Shown: positions 8,320 through 16,591 of the stretch, one piece after another
Position numbering within the stretch: position 1 is the first letter of the stretch
Layout: every line of letters starts with the position of its first letter
NCBI GenBank assembly: GCA_022843905.1
Contig: JALHMT010000006.1
Span: 186,001 to 250,000 of the forward strand
From: Rubrivivax sp.
GTDB taxonomy: Bacteria > Pseudomonadota > Gammaproteobacteria > Burkholderiales > Burkholderiaceae_C
Direction of reading: 5' to 3'
DNA: 64,000 bases
Translations under genes and position numbers: made by a program
The notes under the pieces: generated by a model
Seen by the model: only the letters and a program-made list of their open reading frames with translations
The model's database searches: none
Told to the model about the DNA's origin: nothing

Positions 8320-9462
8320 ATGCAACTGCAACCCACCCTTGCCACCGCCGCGCCGCGGGGGCTGCTGGAGCGCTGGCGTGCCTGGCGCGACCGCACCGTG
8401 CGCGACCCCGGCTTCCAGCAATGGGCCGCCCGCTTCCCGTTGACCCGTCCCATCGCGAGGCGTCGCGCGCGCCAGCTGTTCGACCTGGTGGCCGGCTTCG
8501 TCTATTCGCAGGTGCTGCTGTCCTGTGTACGCCTGAAGCTGTTCGAGATGCTGGCCGAGGGCCCGATGAGCGCGGAGCAGATCGCCGGCCGCACCAAGCT
8601 GCCGCTGGACGGCGCGCTGCGACTGCTCGATGCCGCCGTCTCGCTGCGCCTGCTGGCGCGTCGCGAGGGCGGCTACGGCCTGGGCGCCCTGGGCGGACCG
8701 ATGGTCGGCAACGAAGCCCTGCTGGCCATGGTGGAGCATCACGCCACGCTGTACCGTGACCTGGCCGATCCCGTGGCGCTGCTGCGCAGCGGCGGACAAG
8801 GCACCGAGCTGGGCGCCTACTTCCCCTATGCCGGCGCCGAGCGCCCGGGCGAACTGCCGAGCGACCAGATCGCCGCCTATTCGGCGCTGATGACGGCCTC
8901 GCAACCTTTCGTGGCGCAACAGATCCTGGGCGCGTATTCCTTCCAGCCGCACCGTGTGCTGCTCGACGTGGCCGGCGGCGAGGGCCGCTTCGCCGGCTCG
9001 GCGGCGCTGGCCTGGCCGCACCTCGAAGTGCGTGTGTTCGACCTGCCCGCGGTGGCCGAGCGTGCGCGCGGGCGTTTCGCCAGCATGGGCCTGTCCGGCC
9101 GTGCCAGTGCGTTCGGCGGCGACTTCCTGGTCGACCCCCTGCCGCCGGGTGCCGACGTCGCGACGCTGATCCGCGTCGCACACGACCACGACGACGAACG
9201 CGTGATGAACCTGCTGCGCAAGGTGCGCGCCGCGCTCGTGCCGGGCGGCACCCTGATCCTGGCTGAACCCATGGGTGGCACGGCCGGTGCCGAACCGATG
9301 GGTGACGCCTACTTCGGCTTCTACCTGCTGGCCATGGGCCGCGGCCGGCCGCGAACGCGCGACGAACTGGTGGCCATGCTGCAACAGGCGGGCTTCAGCG
9401 GGGTGCGCAGCCTGCCCACTCCGCTGCCCCTGCAGGTGGGTGTGCTGTGCGCGCGGGTCTGA
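8320..9462 (+). CDS. crtF: Hydroxyneurosporene/demethylspheroidene O-methyltransferase
   Basis: CrtF adds the 1-methoxy group in the spheroidene pathway using S-adenosylmethionine. The 380-residue protein has the N-terminal winged-helix dimerisation part of plant-type O-methyltransferases and a C-terminal Rossmann fold with the SAM motif LLDVAGGEGRFAG and later LVPGGTLILAEPMGG. The start is the ATG at 8320, 67 bp after crtE, so the two are probably co-transcribed. Its end is followed by the 186-bp bchC promoter region. Confidence 0.95.
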   Translation: MQLQPTLATAAPRGLLERWRAWRDRTVRDPGFQQWAARFPLTRPIARRRARQLFDLVAGFVYSQVLLSCVRLKLFEMLAEGPMSAEQIAGRTKLPLDGALRLLDAAVSLRLLARREGGYGLGALGGPMVGNEALLAMVEHHATLYRDLADPVALLRSGGQGTELGAYFPYAGAERPGELPSDQIAAYSALMTASQPFVAQQILGAYSFQPHRVLLDVAGGEGRFAGSAALAWPHLEVRVFDLPAVAERARGRFASMGLSGRASAFGGDFLVDPLPPGADVATLIRVAHDHDDERVMNLLRKVRAALVPGGTLILAEPMGGTAGAEPMGDAYFGFYLLAMGRGRPRTRDELVAMLQQAGFSGVRSLPTPLPLQVGVLCARV

Positions 9463-9506
9463 CGGGCCGCCGGTGCGAGTGCGCGGGGCCGGGAATCCGA
9501 GCAAGG

Positions 9507-9550
9507 TGTAAATCGGACTTGACACTCTGGCAAGTAAGCGTAGAGTGACA
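9507..9550 (+). promoter_or_regulatory. bchC promoter with PpsR box pair
   Basis: A perfect PpsR box TGTAAATCGGACTTGACA lies at 9507-9524, and its last six bases form a consensus -35 TTGACA (9519-9524). After 16 bp comes TAGAGT (9541-9546), a -10-like hexamer. Exactly 8 bp after the first box, 9533-9550 reads AGT-N12-ACA, a second box with one mismatch. The same geometry as at crtE supports true PpsR control of the bchC-X-Y-Z-puf superoperon. Confidence 0.8.
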
Positions 9551-9648
9551 TTTGACCGAGCGCCCATGAAGAGAACAGCACCTCCCCCCCGTCCCGAAGC
9601 CACGCCGTGCGCTGCTTGTCATGAGCCTGCCGGCACCCGGAGTTGCCC

Positions 9649-10599
9649 ATGAAGTCCAACGCCATCGTCCTCGAACGTCCCGAGCACCTGTCGCTCGAAA
9701 GCCTCGAACTGACGGCGCCGGGCGAGGAAGACCTGCTGGTCGAGGTCGACTGGAGCGGCATCAGCACCGGCACCGAACGCCTGTTGTGGAATGGCCGCAT
9801 GCCGGCCTTTCCCGGCATGGGCTACCCGCTGGTGCCGGGTTACGAATCCGTCGGCCACGTCATCCATGCCGGCGCGAAAGCCGGCCACGCCGTCGGCGAC
9901 ACCGTCTTCGTGCCCGGCGCCAACTGCTATGGCAGCGTGCGCGGCCTGTTCGGCGGCTCCGCCTCGCACGTCGTCGTGCCCGGTCGCCGTGCCGTCACGG
10001 TCGACGCCGCACTCGGCGAACGCGCCATCCTGCTGGCCCTGGCGGCCACGGCCTATCACGCGGTCTCCTGCGGCGGCAAGCGCGAGAAGATCGTGCCGCC
10101 CGACCTCATCGTCGGCCACGGCGTTCTCGGCCGACTGCTGGCGCGCATGACGGTGGCCGCGGGCTTCGAACCCACGGTGTGGGAAGTCAACCCGACACGC
10201 GCCCAGGGTGGTGAGGGCTACCGCGTGGTCAACCCGGAAGACGACACACGCCGCGACTACCGCGCCATCTACGACGTCAGCGGCGACGCCTCGCTGCTCG
10301 ACACCCTCATCGGACGCCTGGCGCCGGGGGGCGAAGTGGTGCTGGCCGGCTTCTACAGCGAACGCGTGTCCTTCTCTTTCCCGCCCGCCTTCATGAAGGA
10401 AGCGCAGATCCGCGCCGCTGCCGAATGGCAGCGCCCGGACCTGCTGGCCACCAAGAAGCTGATCGACGACGGCGTGCTGTCGCTCGACGGCCTGATCACC
10501 CACCGCGAGACGGCCGCACACGCCGACGCGGCCTACCGCACTGCCTTCGGCGATGCGGCCTGTCTGAAGATGATCCTCGACTGGAGACATTCCGCATGA
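9649..10599 (+). CDS. bchC: Bacteriochlorophyllide a dehydrogenase
   Basis: BchC oxidises the 3-hydroxyethyl group to the 3-acetyl group of bacteriochlorophyllide a. The 316-residue protein belongs to the zinc-type medium-chain dehydrogenase superfamily, with the GTERLLWNG and VPGYESVGHV segments of the N-terminal domain and a nucleotide-binding part around LIVGHGVLGRLLARM. ATG 9649 is preferred; a TTG two codons upstream is also in frame. The stop overlaps the bchX start by ATGA, so the two are translationally coupled. Confidence 0.96.
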   Translation: MKSNAIVLERPEHLSLESLELTAPGEEDLLVEVDWSGISTGTERLLWNGRMPAFPGMGYPLVPGYESVGHVIHAGAKAGHAVGDTVFVPGANCYGSVRGLFGGSASHVVVPGRRAVTVDAALGERAILLALAATAYHAVSCGGKREKIVPPDLIVGHGVLGRLLARMTVAAGFEPTVWEVNPTRAQGGEGYRVVNPEDDTRRDYRAIYDVSGDASLLDTLIGRLAPGGEVVLAGFYSERVSFSFPPAFMKEAQIRAAAEWQRPDLLATKKLIDDGVLSLDGLITHRETAAHADAAYRTAFGDAACLKMILDWRHSA

Positions 10600-11615
10600 G
10601 CAGCTCGCACCAGACGCCCTCGGTGTCGCCCATCCAGATCGTGATGAAGGCGCAGTTGCGCGCCGAAGCCGCGATCGAACCCGATCCCGTCTCCACCTCG
10701 CCGGCCAGCAAGACGACGCAGATCATCGCGATCTACGGCAAGGGCGGCATCGGCAAGAGCTTCACCCTGGCCAACCTGAGCTACATGATGGCGCAGCAGG
10801 GCAAGAAGGTGCTGCTCATCGGCTGCGACCCCAAGAGCGACACGACCAGCCTGCTGTTCGGCGGAAAGGCCTGCCCGACCATCATCGAGACCAGCAGCAA
10901 GAAGAAGCTGGCCGGCGAGGCGGTGGCCATCGGCGACGTCTGCTTCAAGCGCGACGGCGTCTACGCCATGGAACTCGGCGGCCCCGAGGTCGGCCGCGGC
11001 TGCGGCGGGCGCGGCATCATCCACGGCTTCGAGACGCTGGAGAAGCTCGGCTTCCACGACTGGGGCTTCGACTACGTGCTGCTCGACTTCCTGGGCGACG
11101 TGGTGTGCGGCGGCTTCGGCCTGCCCATCGCACGCGACATGTGCCAGAAGGTCATCGTCGTGGCCAGCAACGACCTGCAGTCGCTCTACGTGGCCAACAA
11201 CGTCTGCAGCGCGGTCGAATATTTCCGCAAGCTCGGCGGCAACGTCGGCGTGGCCGGCATGGTCATCAACCGCGACGACGGCACCGGCGAGGCCAAGCTT
11301 TTCGCAGAACACGCCGGCATCCCGGTGCTGGCCACCATCCCGGCCAACGAGGACATCCGCCGCAAGAGCGCGTCCTACGAAATCATCGGCCGTCCCGGCA
11401 CGCAGTGGGCGCCTCTGTTCGAAGAGCTCGCCACCAACGTCGCCATCGCGCCGCCGGTGCGGCCGAAGCCGCAGACGCAGGACCAGCTGCTGGGCCTGTT
11501 CAGCGCCGAAGTGACCGGCCGCGACTTCAAGATGGAGCCGGCGACGATCTTCGACATGGTGGGCAAGAACGAGATCGTCAAGCCGACGCTCGAAGTCGTA
11601 TATGACGCCGCGTGA
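10596..11615 (+). CDS. bchX: Chlorophyllide a reductase, iron protein BchX
   Basis: BchX is the NifH-like ATP-dependent reductase component of chlorophyllide a reductase, passing electrons to BchYZ to reduce ring B. The 339-residue protein has the P-loop YGKGGIGKS near residue 47, and the two Cys regions that bind the intersubunit 4Fe-4S cluster, GRGCGGRG and GDVVCGGFG. It overlaps bchC by 4 bp. Its end overlaps the first possible bchY start by 14 bp. Confidence 0.97.
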   Translation: MSSSHQTPSVSPIQIVMKAQLRAEAAIEPDPVSTSPASKTTQIIAIYGKGGIGKSFTLANLSYMMAQQGKKVLLIGCDPKSDTTSLLFGGKACPTIIETSSKKKLAGEAVAIGDVCFKRDGVYAMELGGPEVGRGCGGRGIIHGFETLEKLGFHDWGFDYVLLDFLGDVVCGGFGLPIARDMCQKVIVVASNDLQSLYVANNVCSAVEYFRKLGGNVGVAGMVINRDDGTGEAKLFAEHAGIPVLATIPANEDIRRKSASYEIIGRPGTQWAPLFEELATNVAIAPPVRPKPQTQDQLLGLFSAEVTGRDFKMEPATIFDMVGKNEIVKPTLEVVYDAA

Positions 11616-13239
11616 GTCCATGAGCGCGGGGCTCCCCCTCACCCCAGCCCTCTCCCCCGCGAGCGGGGGAGAGGGTGCCGTCACCCCTGCCGCCGCGTCA
11701 CTCCCTCTCCCGCTGGCGGGAGAGGGCGGGGGTGAGGGTGGGCAGATCGCAGACGGCCTCGGCTGTCACTCCGGCAAGGACATGATGCATGCCGCCGCGC
11801 AGGCCGCGGGCAAGAGCGAAGTCCTCGCGCAGTACGCCAAGGACTACCCGCTGCCCGAAGGCGCGGGGCCGCACGACCAGCCGCAGAGCATGTGCCCGGC
11901 CTTCGGTTCGCTGCGCGTGGGCTTGCGCATGCGCCGCACCGCCACCATCCTGTCGGGCTCGGCCTGCTGCGTCTACGGGCTGACCTTCACCTCGCACTTC
12001 TACGGGGCACGCCGCAGCGTGGGCTACGTGCCTTTCAACAGCGAGTCGCTGGTCACCGGCAAGCTGTTCGAGGACATCCGCGAGGCCGTCTACGCCCAGG
12101 CCGATCCGGCCCAGGTCGACGCCGTCGTGATCATCAACCTGTGCGTGCCGACCGCCAGCGGCGTGCCGCTGCAGCTGCTGCCCAAGGCCATCAACGGCGT
12201 GCGCATCATCGGCATCGACGTGCCCGGATTCGGCGTGCCGACGCATGCCGAGGCCAAGGACGTGCTGGCCGGTGCCATGTTGCGCTACGCCCGCACGGAA
12301 GCCGAAGCCGGCCCGGTGATGGCGCCGCGCAATGGCGTCTCCGACAAGCCCACGGTGAGCCTGCTGGGCGAGATGTTCCCGGCCGACCCGGTCGGCATCG
12401 GCATGATGCTGGAGCCCATGGGCCTGGCCACCGGACCGGTGGTGCCCACCCGCGAGTGGCGCGAGCTGTACGCCGCGCTCGACTGCGCTGTGGCCGCCGC
12501 GATCCACCCCTTCTACACCGCCAGCGTGCGCGAGTTCGAGACGGCGGGCCGCCCCATCGTCGCCTCCGCCCCGGTCGGCCACGACGGCACCGAGGCCTGG
12601 CTGCAGGCCATCGGCCGCGCCTGCAACGTGCCGCAGGCGATGATCGACGCGTCCAAGAACAAGTGGCTGCGTGCCATCAAGGGCGCGCTGTCGGCCAAGC
12701 CGATCAAGGGCCGCGTGACGGTCAGCGGCTACGAAGGCAGTGAACTGCTGGTGGCGCGCCTGCTCATCGAGAGCGGCGCCGAGGTGCCTTACGTGGGCAC
12801 CGCCTGTCCGAAGACACCCTGGTCGGCCCCCGACCTGGAATGGCTGCAGGCCAAGGGCGTGCACGTGCAGTACCGCGCTTCGCTGGAGCAGGACATCGCC
12901 GCGGTGCGCGAGTTCCGCCCCGACCTGGCCATCGGCACCACGCCGGTCGTGCAGGCCGCCAAGCAGGCCGCGATTCCGTCGCTGTACTTCACCAACCTGA
13001 TCTCGGCGCGCCCGCTGATGGGCCCGGCCGGTGCCGGCTCGCTGGCCCAGGTGGTCAACGCCGCCATTGCCAACAAGGCGCGCTTCGACACCATGCGCGA
13101 GTTCTTCGACGGCGTGGGCACGGGCGACCGTGCCGGCGTGTGGGAAGACGTCCCGGTGGAGCGCCCCGAGTTCCGTGCCGAGACCAAGCGCCAGGTCATC
13201 AAGATGATCAAGAAGCGCAAGGCCGAGGAGATGATATGA
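11602..13239 (+). CDS. bchY: Chlorophyllide a reductase subunit Y
   Basis: BchY is one of the two NifDK-like catalytic subunits of chlorophyllide a reductase. Family homology starts at GCHSGKD near residue 54 and continues through the conserved DQPQSMCPAFGSLRVGL and GSACCVYGLTFTSHFYG, which supply cluster-ligand Cys. The first ~50 residues (with LTPALSP and LPLAGEGGGEGG) are encoded by an inserted double-hairpin repeat and have no counterpart expected in the family. Possible starts are ATG 11602 or ATG 11620, in frame with each other; no strong ribosome site separates them. ATG 11780/11783 downstream would remove the conserved GCH and is less likely. Confidence 0.93.
   Translation: MTPRESMSAGLPLTPALSPASGGEGAVTPAAASLPLPLAGEGGGEGGQIADGLGCHSGKDMMHAAAQAAGKSEVLAQYAKDYPLPEGAGPHDQPQSMCPAFGSLRVGLRMRRTATILSGSACCVYGLTFTSHFYGARRSVGYVPFNSESLVTGKLFEDIREAVYAQADPAQVDAVVIINLCVPTASGVPLQLLPKAINGVRIIGIDVPGFGVPTHAEAKDVLAGAMLRYARTEAEAGPVMAPRNGVSDKPTVSLLGEMFPADPVGIGMMLEPMGLATGPVVPTREWRELYAALDCAVAAAIHPFYTASVREFETAGRPIVASAPVGHDGTEAWLQAIGRACNVPQAMIDASKNKWLRAIKGALSAKPIKGRVTVSGYEGSELLVARLLIESGAEVPYVGTACPKTPWSAPDLEWLQAKGVHVQYRASLEQDIAAVREFRPDLAIGTTPVVQAAKQAAIPSLYFTNLISARPLMGPAGAGSLAQVVNAAIANKARFDTMREFFDGVGTGDRAGVWEDVPVERPEFRAETKRQVIKMIKKRKAEEMI
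11636..11738. repeat. Double-hairpin (REP-like) repeat inside the bchY reading frame
   Basis: Two perfect hairpins lie side by side: 13-bp arms at 11648-11660/11663-11675 (CCCTCTCCCCCGC and complement) and 11-bp arms at 11703-11713/11716-11726 (CCCTCTCCCGC and complement). An outer 10-bp stem pairs CCCTCACCCC (11636-11645) with 11729-11738, closing a cloverleaf-like fold. Such GC-rich palindromic units are common between genes of Burkholderiales; here the unit is read through in frame. A related half-unit occurs at 19015-19038. Confidence 0.85.
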
Positions 13240-13300
13240 CCCCCCCCCGTAGCGCCTTCGGCGCTTCCCCCCGGGGGGGCGGCGCCAGCGGCCCGGCGAA
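13240..13300. repeat. GC-rich palindromic intergenic repeat between bchY and bchZ
   Basis: The 112-bp gap between bchY and bchZ begins with a C8 run, a small hairpin AGCGCC-TTC-GGCGCT (13251-13265), then CCCCCC-GGGGGGG and a GCGGCGCCAGCGGC stretch. It resembles dispersed repeats of Burkholderiales and the elements at 31436-31715. It has no T-tract and need not stop transcription. Confidence 0.6.
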
Positions 13301-13351
13301 GCCGGTTCCGCGGCCCCCGCTTGATCGGTCGCAGCCGATGGAGATCGTGGC

Positions 13352-14827
13352 ATGAGCTTCGTCATCGATCACGACCGTGCCGGCGGCTACTGGGGCGCCG
13401 TCTACGTCTTCACCGCCATCAAGGGCCTGCAGGTCATCATCGACGGCCCGGTGGGCTGCGAGAACCTGCCGGTCACCTCGGTGCTGCACTACACCGACGC
13501 GCTGCCGCCGCACGAGTTGCCCATCGTGGTGACCGGCCTGGGCGAAGAGCAACTGGGCCGCGAAGGCACCGAAGGCTCGATGAAGCGGGCTCACGCCGTG
13601 CTCGACCCCGACCTGCCCAGCGTCGTCGTCACCGGCTCGATCTCCGAGATGATCGGCGGCGGCGTCACGCCCGAAGGCACGACGATCCAGCGCTTCCTGC
13701 CGCGCACCATCGACGAAGACCAGTGGCAGTGCGCCAACCGCGCGATGTACTGGCTGTGGACGCAGTACGGCCTGCGCAAGGTGCCCGAGCGCACGCCCTT
13801 CGAGCAGCGCCCGGCCGGCGAGAAGCCGCGCGTCAACCTCATCGGCCCCTGCTACGGCACCTTCAACATGCCCAGCGACCTGGCCGAGATCCGCCGCCTG
13901 GTCGAGGGCATCGGCGCCGAGGTGAACATGGTGTTCCCGCTCGGCAGCCATCTGGCCGATGTCGCCAAGCTGGTGGACGCCGACGTCAACGTCTGCATGT
14001 ACCGCGAGTACGGCCGCATGCTGTGCGAAGCGCTGGAGCGCCCGTACCTGCAGGCGCCCATCGGACTGCACAGCACCACCGCCTTCCTGCGCGAACTCGG
14101 CCGCCTGCTGCACCTCGACCCCGAGCCCTTCATCCAGCGCGAGAAGCACACCACCATCAAGCCGGTATGGGACCTGTGGCGCTCGGTGACGCAGGACTTC
14201 TTCGGCACCGCCAACTTCGGCGTGGTGGCCGGCGAGACCTACGCCCGCGGCCTGCGCCACTTCCTGGAAGACGAGCTGGGCCTGCCCTGCAACTTCGCGG
14301 TGTCGCGACTGGCCGGGCAGAAGACCGACAACCAGACCGTGCGCGAGCTGGTGCACACGAAGACGCCGCTGGTGCTCTTCGGCAGCTACAACGAACGCAT
14401 GTACCTGTCCGAGAAGTCGGGCGGGCACGGCCCGAAGCCGGCCTACATCCCGGCGTCGTTCCCCGGCGCCATCATCCGGCGCGCCACGGGCACGCCCTTC
14501 ATGGGCTATGCCGGCGCCACCTACGTCGTGCAGGAGTTCTGCAACGCGTTGTTCGACGCGCTGTTCCACATCCTGCCGCTGGGCACCGAGCTCGACAAGG
14601 TCGAGCCGACGCCGGTGCGCGAGCGCCAGGAACTGCCCTGGGACGACGACGCCAAGCTGCTGCTCGACGACAGCGTCGAGGCGCAGCCGGTGCTGGTGCG
14701 CATCTCGGCCGCCAAGCGCCTGCGTGACCACGCCGAAGGCGAGGCCCGGCGCCACGGCGAAACGCGTGTCACGGCACAGCGGCTCGCGCTGTCCTGTGGT
14801 GTCGCTCTGCCGGGAGTGCCGGCATGA
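13352..14827 (+). CDS. bchZ: Chlorophyllide a reductase subunit Z
   Basis: BchZ is the second NifDK-like catalytic subunit of chlorophyllide a reductase, pairing with BchY. The 491-residue protein shows the conserved N-terminus [17 protein letters not shown], the cluster-region GPVGCENLP, and [15 protein letters not shown]. The ATG at 13352 matches the family start. It ends 165 bp before pufB, where Rhodobacter would carry pufQ; no pufQ is seen here. It closes the bchCXYZ block and likely reads into puf. Confidence 0.97.
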   Translation: MSFVIDHDRAGGYWGAVYVFTAIKGLQVIIDGPVGCENLPVTSVLHYTDALPPHELPIVVTGLGEEQLGREGTEGSMKRAHAVLDPDLPSVVVTGSISEMIGGGVTPEGTTIQRFLPRTIDEDQWQCANRAMYWLWTQYGLRKVPERTPFEQRPAGEKPRVNLIGPCYGTFNMPSDLAEIRRLVEGIGAEVNMVFPLGSHLADVAKLVDADVNVCMYREYGRMLCEALERPYLQAPIGLHSTTAFLRELGRLLHLDPEPFIQREKHTTIKPVWDLWRSVTQDFFGTANFGVVAGETYARGLRHFLEDELGLPCNFAVSRLAGQKTDNQTVRELVHTKTPLVLFGSYNERMYLSEKSGGHGPKPAYIPASFPGAIIRRATGTPFMGYAGATYVVQEFCNALFDALFHILPLGTELDKVEPTPVRERQELPWDDDAKLLLDDSVEAQPVLVRISAAKRLRDHAEGEARRHGETRVTAQRLALSCGVALPGVPA

Positions 14828-14878
14828 CGACCCTCGGCACCAGGCTTCGCCCGGGCCTGGCGCCCCTCACACGATCGT

Positions 14879-14899
14879 CCCGGTGCGCCCCGCACCGGG
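14879..14899 (+). promoter_or_regulatory. Hairpin in the bchZ-pufB intergenic region
   Basis: CCCGGTGCG and its complement form a 9-bp stem with a CCC loop. There is no U-tract, so it may protect the processed puf mRNA 5' end rather than terminate. I found no perfect PpsR box or TTGACA element in 14828-14992. Confidence 0.45.
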
Positions 14900-14992
14900 C
14901 GCACCCAACGTCGCGGCATCCGGCCGCGGCTGCCCCCGTCGCGCGGGCATCACGCGCGTCTGGCCGCAAGGCCAAGCTGAAGGAGTTTTCCG

Positions 14993-15139
14993 ATGGCTGA
15001 AACAAAGGGCTCGATCTCGGGCCTGAGCGACGACGAGGCCCAGGAGTTCCACAGGTACTACATCCAGGGGTTTATCGGCTTCACGGCAATTGCCTTGGCA
15101 GCCCATATGCTCGTCTGGATCTGGCGCCCCTGGCTCTGA
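14993..15139 (+). CDS. pufB: Light-harvesting 1 beta polypeptide
   Basis: A 48-residue LH1 beta apoprotein. His20 and His38 stand at the conserved -18 and 0 positions; His38 ligates B870 bacteriochlorophyll. The C-terminus WIWRPWL is the standard beta-chain hydrogen-bonding aromatic motif. The ATG at 14993 follows GAAGGAG at a good distance. Base composition is less GC-rich than the flanking bch genes, as is usual for highly expressed antenna genes. The next gene is not pufA but an LH1-beta-like ORF. Confidence 0.97.
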   Translation: MAETKGSISGLSDDEAQEFHRYYIQGFIGFTAIALAAHMLVWIWRPWL

Positions 15140-15175
15140 TCACCTGAACGTTTGACCCGATAACAGGGGACCACC

Positions 15176-15400
15176 ATGGCCGTTATTCATAAAGAACTAT
15201 CGCACTCGGTGACGGAGCATGATTTCCGAAGCTTCGGGATCATTTTTGCACTGGGTTTTGCGGTGTTTCTCGTGATTGCCTTGATCGGGCAATTGCTGGG
15301 TTGGCATTGGCGTTCCTGGTTGCCGGGGGCTGAAGGTGCAAGATCGATTTTTGGCGGCGTTAAAGCTGGTGTTTACACCTTCATGTCGCACTTACTGTAG
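15176..15400 (+). CDS. LH1-beta-like single-span protein without ligand His, between pufB and pufA
   Basis: I do not recognise this 74-residue gene as a named PGC member. It has a polar N-terminus (1-19), one membrane span (about 20-42) and a 25-residue tail ending FMSHLL. Aligning on the W-R-x-W-L motif, residues 30-49 match the end of PufB at about half of positions (I-A-L, L, W-x-W-R-x-W-L), but the bacteriochlorophyll ligand His is Gln39 and the His at -18 is Gly21. By hand count it is about 50 percent GC, clearly lower than the bch genes. It is 36 bp after pufB and 12 bp before pufA with its own start, so it is probably translated with them. A structural LH1 subunit, ring-opening PufX-like role or decayed paralogue are all possible; function is unproven. 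Confidence 0.85.
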   Translation: MAVIHKELSHSVTEHDFRSFGIIFALGFAVFLVIALIGQLLGWHWRSWLPGAEGARSIFGGVKAGVYTFMSHLL

Positions 15401-15412
15401 GAGCTTGGAATC

Positions 15413-15619
15413 ATGTGGAGAATTTGGCGTCTGATCGACCCGCTTCGTGCGCTCGTCGCACAGGCAGTTTTCTTGTTCGGCCTGGCAGCGATGATTCACC
15501 TCATCCTGCTGAGTACCAACAAGTACAACTGGATGGATGGCCCGGCGGCTGCAAAGCCGGTGGCATCGGTGACCTCACCGATGCCAGCCTCCGTGGCTTC
15601 GCTGACCTTGACGAAGTAG
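15413..15619 (+). CDS. pufA: Light-harvesting 1 alpha polypeptide
   Basis: A 68-residue LH1 alpha apoprotein. It has the typical N-terminus [10 protein letters not shown], a single membrane span, His29 in MIHLILL as the B870 ligand, and Trp40 in NKYNWMDG. The Ala/Val/Pro-rich tail from about residue 44 is encoded by DNA that also folds into a strong mRNA hairpin. It lies only 12 bp after the unknown LH1-like ORF and 116 bp before pufL. Confidence 0.97.
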   Translation: MWRIWRLIDPLRALVAQAVFLFGLAAMIHLILLSTNKYNWMDGPAAAKPVASVTSPMPASVASLTLTK

Positions 15620-15627
15620 CTTTCGTC
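15562..15627 (+). promoter_or_regulatory. Paired mRNA hairpins at the pufA 3' end
   Basis: GGCATCGGTG (15562-15571) pairs with CACCGATGCC (15576-15585), a 10-bp stem with a 4-nt loop inside the pufA coding end. A second stem GACGAA(G)/(T)TTCGTC spans 15610-15627 over the pufA stop. In other purple bacteria hairpins between pufA and pufL block 3' decay and give excess antenna over reaction-centre mRNA; these are placed for the same role. Confidence 0.65.
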
Positions 15628-15735
15628 GAGCCAGTGGCATCGGGCGGGGTCGGAACGACTCCCGGCTTCGCCCGCTTGCAAGTGCAAACTCACCGTCGGA
15701 CAAGGTCCTCTGCACCCGGCGGATGGAGATAGAAA

Positions 15736-16575
15736 ATGGCAATGCTGAGTTTCGAGAGAAAGTACCGCGTTCGCGGTGGAACCCTCGTCGGTGGCGATCT
15801 GTTTGATTTCTGGATGGGCCCGTTCTACGTGGGTTTCTTCGGCGTCACGACGGCTTTCTTCTCGTTCGTCGGTACTGCCCTGATTTTCTGGGGTGCCAGC
15901 CAGGGTCCGACCTGGAATCCTTGGCAGATCAACATCGCTCCGCCCGATCTCTCTTATGGGCTTGGAATTGCCCCGCTGCTGGAGGGGGGCTTGTGGCAGA
16001 TCATCACCGTGTGTGCCATCGGTGCCTTCGTGTCGTGGGCGCTGCGCGAGGTGGAAATCTGCCGAAAACTCGGCATGCAATACCACGTGCCGATCGCCTT
16101 CGGTTTTGCCATCTTTGCCTATGTGACGCTGGTGGTGATCCGTCCGGTGCTGCTGGGCGCATGGGGTCACGGCTTCCCGTACGGCATCTTCAGTCACCTC
16201 GACTGGGTGTCTAACGTGGGTTACCAGTACCTGCACTTCCACTACAACCCGGCGCACATGCTGGCGATCACCTTCTTCTTCACGACGACGCTGGCGTTGT
16301 CGATGCACGGTGGCCTGATCCTGTCGGCGAGCAACCCGCCCAAGGGTGAGCAGGTGAAGACCACCGACTCCGAGGACACCTTCTTCCGCGACGCCATCGG
16401 CTACTCGATCGGCTCGCTGGGCATCCACCGCCTGGGCTTGTTCCTGGCGCTGGCAGCGGTGTTCTTCAGTGCCGTCTGCATCGTGATCAGCGGTCCGTTC
16501 TGGACACGCGGCTGGCCCGAGTGGTGGGGCTGGTGGCTGAACCTCCCGATCTGGAGCCAATGGCCGCTGAAGTGA
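15736..16575 (+). CDS. pufL: Photosynthetic reaction centre L subunit
   Basis: A 279-residue L subunit of the type-2 reaction centre, binding the special pair, accessory bacteriochlorophyll and quinone with PufM. The N-terminus [20 protein letters not shown] and the segments [18 protein letters not shown] and GILFF-type helix (here [14 protein letters not shown]) match the family, with five predicted spans. A ribosome site GGAG precedes the ATG. It is followed 16 bp later by pufM. Confidence 0.98.
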   Translation: MAMLSFERKYRVRGGTLVGGDLFDFWMGPFYVGFFGVTTAFFSFVGTALIFWGASQGPTWNPWQINIAPPDLSYGLGIAPLLEGGLWQIITVCAIGAFVSWALREVEICRKLGMQYHVPIAFGFAIFAYVTLVVIRPVLLGAWGHGFPYGIFSHLDWVSNVGYQYLHFHYNPAHMLAITFFFTTTLALSMHGGLILSASNPPKGEQVKTTDSEDTFFRDAIGYSIGSLGIHRLGLFLALAAVFFSAVCIVISGPFWTRGWPEWWGWWLNLPIWSQWPLK

Positions 16576-16591
16576 GCCGCAGGAGAACACC

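Noticed and set aside
14828-14992. A pufQ gene or a PpsR/Reg operator before pufB
   Set aside because: No open frame with a start and no TGT-N12-ACA was found; only a hairpin without a T-tract.
15176-15400. The ORF between pufB and pufA as LH2 beta (pucB)
   Set aside because: It lacks the ligand His and the EELH/EGTR motifs; LH2 genes are present at 27386-27779.
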